Below the pieces are notes generated by a model. It was given only the letters and a program-made list of their open reading frames with translations, did not search any database and was not told where the DNA came from. Shown piece by piece: positions 25,684 to 35,257 of a stretch of DNA of 61,056 nt (position 1 is the first letter of the stretch; every line of letters starts with the position of its first letter). The position numbers and the translations under genes are program-made. Source of the stretch: Candidatus Woesearchaeota archaeon (GTDB taxonomy: Archaea; Nanobdellota; Nanobdellia; Woesearchaeales; SM23-78); NCBI GenBank assembly GCA_016930415.1, contig JAFGGS010000001.1:1-61056 (forward strand). Direction: 5' to 3'.

Positions 25684-27579
25684 TTGACAGAAATAATAGA
25701 CGAAATACTAAAACAGCTTCCTGATAACAAGATAAGCGACGCGGTATTTGAAGGCGCGAACATCGTGCTCTACACCAAGAACAAGGAATTCTTCCTGGAT
25801 GACCGAGGCACTGTCCGAGAGGTAGTCAACCAGATCAAGAAGAGGATAGAGCTGCGGCCCGACTCTGAGATATGCCTGGACCAGGAAGAGGCAGGCAAGA
25901 TAATCAGGCAGGTCGTGACAGAAGAGGCAGGCATAGACGAGATAATCTTCGACCAGCAGAGGAGCATAGTCATAATAGACGTGCAAAAGCCAGGGATCGC
26001 GATAGGCAAACAGGGAGAGAACCTCCAGGAGATCAGGAAGAGGACCTTCTGGGTGCCCCAGATCAGGAGGAGCCCTGCGATAAAGAGCCCGATCATCGAG
26101 AACATCCAGGCAGTCTTATACCAGAACAACGATTACAGGAGGAAGTTCCTGCACAAGACCGGCCTTAGGATATACAACGGCTGGCTGAGGCGAGCCAAGA
26201 AAGAGGAATGGGTGAGGCTTAGCTTCCTGGGAGGCGCGCGCCAGGTCGGAAGGAGCTGCTTTCTCTTGCAGACGCCTGAATCCAGGGTCTTATTGGACTG
26301 CGGGATGGATCCTTCAAATGATGAAGAGGCATACCCTTACCTAGAAGTGCCTGAGTTCAACATCAAGGAGCTCGACGCAGTCATCCTGTCGCACAGCCAC
26401 ATGGACCACTCAGGCCTCATACCTTACCTCTTCAAGTTCGGCTACAGAGGACCAGTGTACTGCACTGCCCCTTCAAGAGACATCATGAGCCTCTTGCAGC
26501 TAGACTTCATAAAGATCCAGAAGAACGAAGGCAAGGAGCCGCTCTACTCGACAGAAGACATAAAGGAGATGGTCAAGCACACAATCACCCTTGACTACGA
26601 GGAAGTCACAGACGTCACTCCAGACATAAGGATCACCATGTACAATGCAGGTCACATGCTGGGAAGCAGCCTGGTGCACATCCACATAGGGAATGGCCTC
26701 CACAACTTCGTATACACTGGAGACCTAAAATACGGCAAGACCAACATGCTGAGCATCGCAAGCACCAACTTCCCGAGGCTTGAGACCCTCATGATAGAGT
26801 CCACCTACGGCGGAAAGGAGAACGTGATGCCAAACCCGAAGGAGGCAGACGACCAGCTGGCAGAACACATCATAGACACTATCAAGAAGAAAGGAAAGGT
26901 GCTCATGCCAGTGCTGGGATCAGGCCGCGCCCAGGAGATCATAGTCCTCCTAGATAAGATCATGCGCGAGAAGAAGATAAGCGACAAGATACCAGTCTAC
27001 ATCGACGGACTGGTCTGGGACATAACAGCGATCCATACCGCGTACCCTGAATACCTCAACTCGACAGTCAGGCAGCTGATATTCCACAAGGACTCAAACC
27101 CCTTCATAAGGGAGAACATGAAGAGAGTGGGAAGCGCTAAGGAGAGGAAGGAAGTCATCGAGGAGAAAGGCTCCTGCGTCATACTCGCGACCAGCGGGAT
27201 GATGAACGGAGGCCCCAGCGTGGAGTACTTCAAGAAGCTGGCAGAGAACCCAAAGAACCTTCTCATCTTCACCTGCTACCAGCCAGTCGGAACCCTGGGT
27301 AACAGGATAAAGAACGGCGAGCAGGAATTCGGATTCCAGCAAGGACAGAAGGTAGAGACCATCCAGCTCAAGATGCAGGTCGAGAAACTGGAGATCACAG
27401 GCCACAGCGACCGTCGAGAGCTCATGAGCTTCATACAGCACTGCAACCCCCGGCCGAAGAAGATAATAGTGGTCCACGGGGAGAGCTCAAGATGCCTAGA
27501 CCTTGCAAGGAGCATCCACAACTCGACGAGGATCGAGACGATCGCGCCAAGGAACCTCGAAGCGATAAGGCTGAAGTAG
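25684..27579 (+). CDS. fttA: aCPSF1/FttA, KH-domain beta-CASP ribonuclease and transcription terminator
   Basis: 631 residues. Two N-terminal KH-type domains (~1-145, with IAIGKQGENLQEIRKRTFW), then metallo-beta-lactamase core with HxHxDH (SHSHMDHSGL), LGSSLVHIHIG, YTGDLKYG, and the beta-CASP insert (LIESTYGG, PVLGSGRAQEI, YIDGLVW, VILATSGMM, ITGHSDRREL, VVHGESS). In archaea this enzyme cleaves nascent RNA and drives factor-dependent termination. Start TTG with an AAAGGAGG SD 8 nt upstream. Confidence 0.95.
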   Translation: MTEIIDEILKQLPDNKISDAVFEGANIVLYTKNKEFFLDDRGTVREVVNQIKKRIELRPDSEICLDQEEAGKIIRQVVTEEAGIDEIIFDQQRSIVIIDVQKPGIAIGKQGENLQEIRKRTFWVPQIRRSPAIKSPIIENIQAVLYQNNDYRRKFLHKTGLRIYNGWLRRAKKEEWVRLSFLGGARQVGRSCFLLQTPESRVLLDCGMDPSNDEEAYPYLEVPEFNIKELDAVILSHSHMDHSGLIPYLFKFGYRGPVYCTAPSRDIMSLLQLDFIKIQKNEGKEPLYSTEDIKEMVKHTITLDYEEVTDVTPDIRITMYNAGHMLGSSLVHIHIGNGLHNFVYTGDLKYGKTNMLSIASTNFPRLETLMIESTYGGKENVMPNPKEADDQLAEHIIDTIKKKGKVLMPVLGSGRAQEIIVLLDKIMREKKISDKIPVYIDGLVWDITAIHTAYPEYLNSTVRQLIFHKDSNPFIRENMKRVGSAKERKEVIEEKGSCVILATSGMMNGGPSVEYFKKLAENPKNLLIFTCYQPVGTLGNRIKNGEQEFGFQQGQKVETIQLKMQVEKLEITGHSDRRELMSFIQHCNPRPKKIIVVHGESSRCLDLARSIHNSTRIETIAPRNLEAIRLK

Positions 27580-27631
27580 AGGCTGGATAGATATACTCTT
27601 TCATATTCTCATTTTCTTCTCACTTTTTAGT

Positions 27632-27660
27632 AACCTTTAAATACTCTCTTTTCCGAGAGT
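27632..27660 (+). promoter_or_regulatory. promoter with adjacent inverted repeat ahead of antiporter gene
   Basis: ACCTTTAAATA TATA box directly followed by ACTCTC-TTTTCC-GAGAGT, a perfect 6-bp inverted repeat at 27643-27660. It lies about where a repressor would block polymerase, or just upstream of the transcription start. Confidence 0.55.
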
Positions 27661-27699
27661 GGATTATCAGGAAAAGAGGATATACTTAGAGGTGCATTC

Positions 27700-29403
27700 G
27701 TGACGGACATCTTCTTTGAGCTAGGGATAATAATCGTCATGGCGGGTGTGGTCGCTTACTTCGCGCGCCTGCTAAAGCAGCCGCTCATACCAGCTTACAT
27801 AGTCGCAGGCATACTCCTCGGGCCCTTATTCTCGGTGATAACTGACAAGGCAATCATAGACTCGCTCTCAGAGATAGGGATCACGTTCCTGCTCTTCAGC
27901 GCGGGCCTTGAGCTTGACATGAAAAAGATAAAGGATGTCGGAAAGGGAGCGGTGATTGGGGCCATAACACACATGACAATACTGTTCTTGATAGGCTTTG
28001 GAGTGTTCACGCTCCTGGGATACGGCTCCACCGTGAGCGTATACCTTGGATTGATGCTCATATTCTCAAGCACGCTCGTCGTCATCAAGCTATTGTCTGA
28101 CAAGAAGGAGCTAGACACGCTTCACGGCAGGATAATAATAGGAATCCTGCTAATACAAGACCTCGTGGCGATAGTCGCTCTTAGCATCCTCAACATGTCA
28201 GGAGGATCATCGGCCTTCTCGACCCTGGCACTGCTCTTCGCAGAGGGCCTCGCAGTCTTGCTCATAGGATTCCTGGTCGCCAAGGTGACATTCCAGAACG
28301 TCTTCAAGTTCGCGGCCAAGAACGACCAGCTCCTCTTCGTGCTAACGATATCGATCCTGTTCGCATTCTCATTGATATACGCGAAGATAGGGTTCAGCGT
28401 GGCGATAGGAGCCTTCGTGGCAGGCCTGCTAATGGCGCAGCTCCCCTACAAGTACGAGATGATAAGTCAGGTGAAGGGCTTGAAGGAGTTCTTCGCAGTG
28501 ATATTCTTCGTGAGCATAGGGCTCGCGCTCGAACCAGTGCCGTTCGAGTCCATAAGGCTTCCGCTGGGGATATTGCTGTTCCTGATACTGGCAGGCATAC
28601 CTCTCGTGATAATGACCGCGCTGGGCCTTGCCGGCTATCGCAAGAGGACGGCTTTTTTCACAGGTATAACGCTCGCTCAGGTATCTGAGTTCAGCTTGAT
28701 AATGATGAAGACTGGCCTCTCGCAGGGGCACATCCCGCAGGAGATATTCAGCCTCGCAATACTATTATCCTTGATAACGCTCACGATCACTGCTTACTTC
28801 GTGAAATACGACGAGAAGATCTACGCGCTCCTGGGTAGGAGGCTGGACTACATAGACTCTCTCTCAGCCGGAAACAAGAACGACGACTACTCGTACTCTC
28901 CTGAGGAGCATAAGCCGAAAGTGATACTAGTAGGATATGACAGGACAGGATATGGCATCCTGCAGAGGCTAAAGAAGCTTGGCAAGAAGGTGCTCGTCGT
29001 GGACATCAACCCTGACATAATCAAGAAGCTCGTCGAGCAGAAAGTCCCCTGCCTCTACGGAGACATAGGTGACGTAGAGATAATAGAGCGCCTAGGCTTC
29101 GAGGACGTGGACGTCGTGATAAGCACGATCCCTAACTTCCCAGAGACCATGCTCTTGATAGATGAGGTGCGAAAGAAGAATCCTGGGGCTAACGTGATAG
29201 TCACTGCCTATGATGGCGACGACGCGTTGAAGCTCTACGAGGCAGGGGCTGACTATGTGATCGTGCCGCACTTCCTAGGAGGAGAACACTTAGGCGTCAT
29301 ATTAAAAGAGCTCACTGGAAGCGTGACCAAGATGCTCAGGATAAAAGTGGCTCACCTGAAGGCGCTTGAGGAGAGGAAGAAGAGGCACCCGCACCAGGCC
29401 TGA
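27700..29403 (+). CDS. CPA2-type cation:proton antiporter with RCK/TrkA-N domain (KefB-like)
   Basis: 567 residues. About 12 transmembrane segments over residues 5-375 (typical LLKQPLIPAYIVAGILLGP, LLLFSAGLELDMKKI, GFSVAIGAFVAGLLMA, ITLAQVSEFSLIMMK), then a cytoplasmic RCK domain ~405-540 with KVILVGYDRTGYGI, VLVVDINPDII and YGDIGDVEIIERL. Exchanges K+ or Na+ for H+; the RCK domain gates by nucleotide. Start GTG with GAGGTG SD. A hairpin at the promoter may control it. Confidence 0.92.
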   Translation: MTDIFFELGIIIVMAGVVAYFARLLKQPLIPAYIVAGILLGPLFSVITDKAIIDSLSEIGITFLLFSAGLELDMKKIKDVGKGAVIGAITHMTILFLIGFGVFTLLGYGSTVSVYLGLMLIFSSTLVVIKLLSDKKELDTLHGRIIIGILLIQDLVAIVALSILNMSGGSSAFSTLALLFAEGLAVLLIGFLVAKVTFQNVFKFAAKNDQLLFVLTISILFAFSLIYAKIGFSVAIGAFVAGLLMAQLPYKYEMISQVKGLKEFFAVIFFVSIGLALEPVPFESIRLPLGILLFLILAGIPLVIMTALGLAGYRKRTAFFTGITLAQVSEFSLIMMKTGLSQGHIPQEIFSLAILLSLITLTITAYFVKYDEKIYALLGRRLDYIDSLSAGNKNDDYSYSPEEHKPKVILVGYDRTGYGILQRLKKLGKKVLVVDINPDIIKKLVEQKVPCLYGDIGDVEIIERLGFEDVDVVISTIPNFPETMLLIDEVRKKNPGANVIVTAYDGDDALKLYEAGADYVIVPHFLGGEHLGVILKELTGSVTKMLRIKVAHLKALEERKKRHPHQA

Positions 29404-29523
29404 TCAGCAAGCCAGTTCATCGGCGGCTTTGCCGCTCGCCACGCCAATCAAGATATACATATCCTTAACATTTATAAATCAGGAACTCCATAAGGGACTT
29501 TAGCTAGAGGATAATATGAGAAG

Positions 29524-31095
29524 ATGGTAGTGCTTCCAACCCACGTCGAAGACCTGAAGACCTTGCTGGTCAAGAACGGATTCTTGAAATCAAGCTCCAA
29601 AGAGAAGTACGTCAAGCAGGAGAGCGGGGAGTACGGCCTGAAAGAAGGCGGCGGCGTGAATCCTGACGACGCCGACATGGAACTCGCAGAGGAGGTCAAC
29701 ATCAGGGCTGGCAGCTATCTTCACACAGGATACCCTTCTCCTAACAGGCGGTATAAGCTTATCATAGAGTCATCAAGCGCCAACATAGAAGAGCCATACT
29801 ACTGGCTTATCGAGCACGCGAAGCAGGACATGGCCTATCCCTTTGCAGAGAAGATAACAGACACCTTCTCGAGCAGTGAGCAAAGCGCTTTCTGGGGCGC
29901 GGCGCAGTCAAGGCTAGGCATCCAGCAAGACAGGGTAAGCCAATACCTGAGGGGCATCTCTGAGATGATAAAGCAGCTCTTCCAGCTCGTGAGGGAGCTT
30001 AGGATACTTGATGAGAAGATGGCCCCTAGGAATGAGTGGACCAAGTCAAAGGCAGCTGACCTCGCGCTCAAGGGAGAATACACTGACCTCGTAGAGAACC
30101 GCGGGGGGCAAGTCCAGCCAGGAAGCATATACCACCTCGCCCAGACAGTAGGATACACGATCCTGCCAGACCTCTTCTTCAACACACAGGTCTTCTCGCT
30201 GGATGCAATAGACTCCAAGGTCAATGAGCTCAAGTACAATCCTAACGTCAAGAACGTCCTCCGGAGGAAGCTATACGCCTTCATCAACTGGAAGACCAAG
30301 ACAGACGCCGAGCTTCAGACCAGGAGGAAGTTCACCCTCAAATACCTGCGCCAGCACTGGAACACCATCAAGATGTACATGAACTGGGTCAAGCCATACC
30401 TGCGAAACATCGCGAGGATGCAGATGAACCCTGCGGATATAGAGAGTCCTGACATCGTAGGCGCGTTCGAGACGAGCGTGATAGAACTAGAGACCCTGGC
30501 GTACAAGCCAGACAAGGATAAGCATGACATGTTCGCGTGCGTCCTCATGTCTTTCAGGTTCAGGACCAGGCCTGAGATGAGCTATCACCAGGACAACTAC
30601 CAGCACAAGGGCCCGATCCACATGGGAAAAGTAGAGATCGCTCTCAGGTCATACGCTTGGTCCAAGGGCCAGATAGAGGCTTACAAGAAGTACAGGCGCC
30701 AAGAGGACATGCAGCTGATGGGGCTTGTCGATACGAGCGTGAAGGACGCGATGGAAGCCCTGGGCGAAGACTTGGAGAATTACCTCTACGAGGCAGGAGA
30801 GAAGGAGTTTGCCGAGAAAAAGAAAGCGCAGGAGGCGCTTGAGAAGAAGCAGAAAGCAACCGTTGAGAGCGGCAGCATGAACGTATTCGACCCGTTCCTT
30901 GCGATCTTCCAAGGGTTTGGTGAGATGTTCTCAGTCCTCGGAGGGTCTGCAGTGTTCTCGCTGCTATCGCCTAAGAGCGGACCTAACCCGTTCGCGGCCA
31001 AGAAAGCAAGCAAGGCAGCCGCAAAGACTGCGACCTTTGACTTATACCAGATTTACAAGAACTTCAAGAAGAGCCACGGGCTCCTCTCGTGGTAG
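29524..31095 (+). CDS. unknown protein, first gene of three-gene module
   Basis: 523 residues, family not recognised. Largely helical, many aromatic residues, no signal peptide. Contains SYLHTGYPSPNRRYKLIIESSS, LRRKLYAFINWKTK, FTLKYLRQHWNTIKMYMNWVKPYLRNIARM. A charged coiled-coil segment (AGEKEFAEKKKAQEALEKKQ) at ~425-445 is followed by a hydrophobic/Gly stretch (DPFLAIFQGFGEMFSVLGG...) and a basic tail. A TATA box ACATTTATAAATC lies at ~29468. Followed after 23 nt by the coiled-coil gene; likely a physical complex. No membrane helix is certain. Confidence 0.75.
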   Translation: MVVLPTHVEDLKTLLVKNGFLKSSSKEKYVKQESGEYGLKEGGGVNPDDADMELAEEVNIRAGSYLHTGYPSPNRRYKLIIESSSANIEEPYYWLIEHAKQDMAYPFAEKITDTFSSSEQSAFWGAAQSRLGIQQDRVSQYLRGISEMIKQLFQLVRELRILDEKMAPRNEWTKSKAADLALKGEYTDLVENRGGQVQPGSIYHLAQTVGYTILPDLFFNTQVFSLDAIDSKVNELKYNPNVKNVLRRKLYAFINWKTKTDAELQTRRKFTLKYLRQHWNTIKMYMNWVKPYLRNIARMQMNPADIESPDIVGAFETSVIELETLAYKPDKDKHDMFACVLMSFRFRTRPEMSYHQDNYQHKGPIHMGKVEIALRSYAWSKGQIEAYKKYRRQEDMQLMGLVDTSVKDAMEALGEDLENYLYEAGEKEFAEKKKAQEALEKKQKATVESGSMNVFDPFLAIFQGFGEMFSVLGGSAVFSLLSPKSGPNPFAAKKASKAAAKTATFDLYQIYKNFKKSHGLLSW

Positions 31096-31118
31096 CTTGA
31101 TTAGAGGATGATCATCAT

Positions 31119-31754
31119 ATGCACCTTGACGAGGAGGGATTAAGCGCAGAGGAGAAGATACGCCAGCTGATTGAGTCTGAGGAATCCAAGAGAAAAGACC
31201 TTGATGAGAAGAAGAAGGAGCTGGAGGCCAAGAAGAGAGAGATAGAAGAGCTTGAGAAGACCAGGAATAAGGAGATGTCTGCTGCTAGAAAAGCAGTCCA
31301 GGACCAGATTGAGGAGTTAGAGACTGAAGAGCGGCGCAGGTACAAGGAGCTTGAGGAGATACGCAAGCGAAAAGAGGAAGAAGCAGCGAGCCTGGAATCC
31401 CTGATTGGAGAAGAGGGGACTGCTAAGAAGGAAGCAGCTCCTAAGATGCGAGGCTACGGCGAGGTCATCGAGGAGGTCATGCGAGGCCAGCCAGGCTTCT
31501 ACGAGCTCACGAACTACAACGTGATGAACCGGCTCGAGTCGCTCGCAGGAGAAGCCCAGAGCAGGCCGCTAACAGAGAACGAGCGGGAGTTCGTCGCGAT
31601 GGTGGAGTACCACGCCAAGAACCTTTCAAAGGATGATTTTTACAAGGACAAGCAGGGCGCGCAGTACCTCAAGCAAGAGCTTGCAAGGGTTGACTTCATA
31701 AACAAGACGATGAAGAAGGACAGGGAGAAAGGACAGGGAGAGTATGAATTATGA
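31119..31754 (+). CDS. coiled-coil protein, second gene of module
   Basis: 211 residues. Residues ~10-105 form a highly charged Glu/Lys/Arg heptad-type coiled coil (EEKIRQLIESEESKRKDLDE and on). The C-terminal ~90 residues (MRGYGEVIEEVMRGQPGFYELT...) are a compact helical region, family unknown. Stop overlaps the next gene's ATG (ATGA), so the two are translationally coupled. Confidence 0.75.
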   Translation: MHLDEEGLSAEEKIRQLIESEESKRKDLDEKKKELEAKKREIEELEKTRNKEMSAARKAVQDQIEELETEERRRYKELEEIRKRKEEEAASLESLIGEEGTAKKEAAPKMRGYGEVIEEVMRGQPGFYELTNYNVMNRLESLAGEAQSRPLTENEREFVAMVEYHAKNLSKDDFYKDKQGAQYLKQELARVDFINKTMKKDREKGQGEYEL

Positions 31755-33787
31755 TATTCGGGGATTACTTCAGCGCGATGGATCGGAGCTATGGCGGGAT
31801 CGAGCCAGCAGACGCGCCTTCAGAGCCAGAGGTCTCTGGTGAATTCACTACGAGCATGGGACCCCAGGAGATAGGGACCACTACTAATCCGATGCAGCAC
31901 CAAGTGACTTCTTTCGCCGCTAAGATAAGGTCAGGGACTGGCAAGATCGAGCTCGGATTCATGGGAGCTGGCAAGTCGAACTCCCAGCAGCCAAGCCCGG
32001 AAGCCTTCGGCAAGAGGGATCGCGAGGACATCCGAGCCATGGCTGAGATAAACGAGATAAAAACTAGCGTGCACGCAGCCCTCCACAGCCAGAGCCTGGC
32101 CGGCCTTGGGCGCGAGGGTTTCAGCGGCGAGGCAAGGCAGCAGGCGCTGAAAGAGATAGAGCGGGCGATACACTTCGCAAGCGAAGCCACCAAGGGCGGC
32201 GCGATAGTGTTCCACACAGGGGAATGGCAGAGGCCTATAAGCGAGATAAAAGACCGGACAGGAGCCTCGTTCCTAGGATATGATGACGAGAAGGAACGGG
32301 CGATCAAGATGATAGTCGCGGACGACAGGACTGGCGAAGTGACTGGTGTACGAAAGGATCACAGGGTCTACGAGCCAGTCTTCGAGACAGTGGCTGATTA
32401 CGAGAAGAGGAACAACGTCAGGCTTTCAGGGACCACTCAGAGGCTCTTTGGCGAGAACGTGACTGTCAACGCAGGCGACTGGATAGACCTGAACGGTAAC
32501 GTGATAAAAGAGGAGTGGGTGCTTGACGAGAAGAAGGCCGAGAAGCTCTTCGACAGGGTCCCTAAGTGGCAGCCTGACTCGACCAACTTCGAGGTCAAGC
32601 CGATAGAGTTCAAGGACTTCGAGGAGAAGGCTGAGAAGCTAAGAGGCCTTAATCCTGAGAAGTACGGCGACATCACTGCAGAAGTCTTGTTCTACAAGAC
32701 CCACCTTGCAAACCAAGTTCTCCAGGCAAAGGGACAATCCCTTTATCACGCGCAAAGATACGACCAGTACCGTGAGGAGCGCGACGCTGCAAAAAAAGCT
32801 CTTGAATTCTATGAGAAACTTGACGAGTCAATCCCTGAGGATGAGAAGTGGAAGCTCATGACACAGAAGCAAGTTGGACGCTACTCAGAGATATCCCAGT
32901 TCGTGCCTCCAAAGAACGTCTCCATAAAAGATCACTTGCAAGAGCAGCTAAGGAGGCTCACTGACGAGATGAGGCACGTCCACGAATCAAGCGCATACGC
33001 TGACACGCAAGCCAAGAAGACGCTTGACCAAATGAACCACATCCAGACTGTCGAGAAGTATGGCCTCTCGAAGACTGCCGAGACCATAGCGGCCGCGGGG
33101 ATGAAGGCTCGTGATTATACTATCGCCCATCGAAAGGAGCTCAACGAGGACATCTACATGGCGCCAGAGAACTACAGGCCAGAGCAGTACGGAAGCCACC
33201 CTGACGAGATCAGGGACATAGTCCAGAAGTCCAGGGATAAGATGGCTGAGGACCTCATGAAAAGGCACGGCATGAATGCTAAAGAAGCCTCTGAAGAGGC
33301 CAAGAAGCACATCAAGGCGACGCTTGACGTGGGCCACTTCAACCTGTGGAGGCAATTCTTCGTAGCCAAGGAAGGGGAGAGCGAGGAATCCAGGGGCAAA
33401 CGGTTCGAGAACTGGCTCCTTAGCGAGACCCAGAAGCTTGCAAAGGAAGGAGTCCTTGGCCATATACACCTGACGGACAACTTCGGATACGATGATGAAC
33501 ACCTAAGCCCGGGCCAGGGAAACGTGCCATTGAAGGAGTTTATGAAGCGGATGGAGGCAGAAGGGCTCAAGGACTTCATTGCAGAGGCAGGGAGCTTCAA
33601 CGCAGAGACTGTGTTGCATGACACCTGGGCGGCCTTGGGAAGCCCTGCGTACGTGACCAGACGGGCACCTACCTTCAGGAGCGTGCACGACCAGCACTTC
33701 GGATACCACAACCCTGCGAACTACATCGTGGGAGCATACGCTCCGAGCAACGAGTGGAAGCTCTGGAGCGAAGTGCCTTTTGAGTGA
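31751..33787 (+). CDS. xylose-isomerase/AP-endonuclease-2-like TIM barrel with large helical insertion
   Basis: 678 residues. N-terminal barrel strands (KIELGFMGAGK, SVHAAL, GGAIVFHTGEW, ~55-160), a ~300-residue mainly helical insertion (~170-455, with charged coiled coil), then the second half: APENYRPEQYGSHPDEI, LDVGHFNLWRQFF, GHIHLTDNFGYDDEHLSPGQG, DFIAEAG. The order His/Glu...Asp-x-x-His...His...Glu matches metal ligands of sugar-phosphate isomerases and endonuclease IV relatives. Normal members are ~280 residues; the insertion is unusual. Substrate unknown. Translationally coupled to the coiled-coil gene. Confidence 0.8.
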   Translation: MIFGDYFSAMDRSYGGIEPADAPSEPEVSGEFTTSMGPQEIGTTTNPMQHQVTSFAAKIRSGTGKIELGFMGAGKSNSQQPSPEAFGKRDREDIRAMAEINEIKTSVHAALHSQSLAGLGREGFSGEARQQALKEIERAIHFASEATKGGAIVFHTGEWQRPISEIKDRTGASFLGYDDEKERAIKMIVADDRTGEVTGVRKDHRVYEPVFETVADYEKRNNVRLSGTTQRLFGENVTVNAGDWIDLNGNVIKEEWVLDEKKAEKLFDRVPKWQPDSTNFEVKPIEFKDFEEKAEKLRGLNPEKYGDITAEVLFYKTHLANQVLQAKGQSLYHAQRYDQYREERDAAKKALEFYEKLDESIPEDEKWKLMTQKQVGRYSEISQFVPPKNVSIKDHLQEQLRRLTDEMRHVHESSAYADTQAKKTLDQMNHIQTVEKYGLSKTAETIAAAGMKARDYTIAHRKELNEDIYMAPENYRPEQYGSHPDEIRDIVQKSRDKMAEDLMKRHGMNAKEASEEAKKHIKATLDVGHFNLWRQFFVAKEGESEESRGKRFENWLLSETQKLAKEGVLGHIHLTDNFGYDDEHLSPGQGNVPLKEFMKRMEAEGLKDFIAEAGSFNAETVLHDTWAALGSPAYVTRRAPTFRSVHDQHFGYHNPANYIVGAYAPSNEWKLWSEVPFE

Positions 33788-33910
33788 TTTTGGATGATTG
33801 GCTGGCGGGCCTCTGCTGTAGTTGTTGCCATGACCGCCACGACTGCCAAAAGATAACCCAAAGTTTTAAATAAGAAGATTAGCATATCATCAGAAAAAGA
33901 GGGTGAGTAT

Positions 33911-34720
33911 TTGGAATTTGACATTCATCACAGGAAGAGACAGGTAGCTGACAGCTATTCCCGCGACGTGATGGACATCGCTTATTCTTTCAGCAAGAAG
34001 GTCTACAAGGAGTTCGCCAAGTTCATCAAGGTGATTGCGCTCTTCGGAAGCACGGCGCGAAAGAAGCACGGCACTAAAGGCGACATTGACATCCTTGTAA
34101 TCGTTGATGACGTCTCTGTAGTGGTGGACCAGGAATTCGCAGAGGCGTATCGCCTGATCATGAGGAAGATCGTGGCCGAAGTCGAGCCGAGGAAGCTGCA
34201 CATAACGACGCTTAAGTTCACGAGCTTCTGGGAGTACGTCCGCTCAGGTGACCCTGTGGCCGTGAACATTCTGCGCGACGGCGTCCCGATAATCGACTCA
34301 GGACTATTTGAGCCCTTGCAGATACTCCTCTACCAGGGAAGGATAAGGCCTACGCCTGAGAGCACCTGGAGCTACTTCAACAAGGCGCCTATCACCTTGA
34401 ACAACGCCAAGTGGCACGTGCGCCAGGGAGTCCTGGACCTCTACTGGGCAGTCATAGACTCTGCGCACGCAGCGCTCATGAGGATGAATGAGGTGCCTCC
34501 AAGCCCGGATCACGTCGCGGATATGCTCGAGGAGAAGCTCGTAGTGAAAGGGCTCCTAGATAAGAAGTATGCGCAGACAGCGCGCAAGTTCTACGCGCTC
34601 TCAAGATCAATTCTTCATGGTCAGGTAAACGACGTCAAGGGCGAGCAGTTCGACGAGTACTGGAAAGAAGCTTCTGAATTCGTAGATGAGATGAAGAAGA
34701 TAGTCGAAGGGAGAAGATAA
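33911..34720 (+). CDS. nucleotidyltransferase (MNT)-HEPN-like fusion protein
   Basis: 269 residues. N-terminal minimal nucleotidyltransferase with the catalytic motif ALFGSTARKKHGTKGDIDILVIV (G-S...D-x-D, residues ~49-65). C-terminal ~130 residues are all-helical and HEPN-like (AKWHVRQGVLDLYWAVIDSAHAALM...ARKFYALSRSILHGQ). The R-S-I-L-H string has three rather than four to six residues between Arg and His, so RNase activity is doubtful. MNT/HEPN pairs usually are separate antitoxin and toxin; here fused. Start TTG with GGTGA. TATA TTTTAAATA at ~33863. Confidence 0.75.
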   Translation: MEFDIHHRKRQVADSYSRDVMDIAYSFSKKVYKEFAKFIKVIALFGSTARKKHGTKGDIDILVIVDDVSVVVDQEFAEAYRLIMRKIVAEVEPRKLHITTLKFTSFWEYVRSGDPVAVNILRDGVPIIDSGLFEPLQILLYQGRIRPTPESTWSYFNKAPITLNNAKWHVRQGVLDLYWAVIDSAHAALMRMNEVPPSPDHVADMLEEKLVVKGLLDKKYAQTARKFYALSRSILHGQVNDVKGEQFDEYWKEASEFVDEMKKIVEGRR

Positions 34721-34749
34721 GGAATCATTCCTGCATTTTTTTGGCTACT

Positions 34750-35091
34750 TTACCGCTCCCAAGGCTTCTTCTTTATGAATACGCTATCCAAGATAGGATT
34801 TTGAGCTGGCTCTGTCTTGTAATTAACAGGCTCGTATCTTGATGGTTTGATGTCGATAATTGGTGTGGGATTTGAGAGCTTGAATCGAGGCGATCTTGAA
34901 TTAGTGGCGTCCAAAGATTCTCTTCGATTATGTTCAACTATCATGTTGTCCAAATCTCTTATTGCGAACTGATATTCCGGGCTGTTTGGAGGGTAGTTTA
35001 AACCAATAGGGGTGTAGCCTGTCTTCATCTTGCAAAGTATGTCAAGCGCATCTGACCTGGAGTAGAATGCTAACGGGGTTATTTTTGCCAT
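34750..35091 (-). CDS. small hypothetical protein
   Basis: 113 residues, no recognised family, no membrane segment. Contains ALDILCKMKTGYTPIG and a Pro/Ser-rich middle. An AAGGA SD sits 7 nt before the ATG. The gene is more A+T-rich than its neighbours. Confidence 0.45.
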   Translation of the reverse strand: MAKITPLAFYSRSDALDILCKMKTGYTPIGLNYPPNSPEYQFAIRDLDNMIVEHNRRESLDATNSRSPRFKLSNPTPIIDIKPSRYEPVNYKTEPAQNPILDSVFIKKKPWER

Positions 35092-35257
35092 TTGAATTCC
35101 TTATTTACTTTTTTTAATCATCCTTTTTTTTCCTTCCTGCCGAGAATAACTTCTATTATCGGATTAGTGAGGTTGTCTAGCTTGGTAAAAATAAGTGCTA
35201 TCTTTGCTTATTAATAACCTTTTCTAAGATTCTATCCAAAAAGTTCCGAATCTAGCT

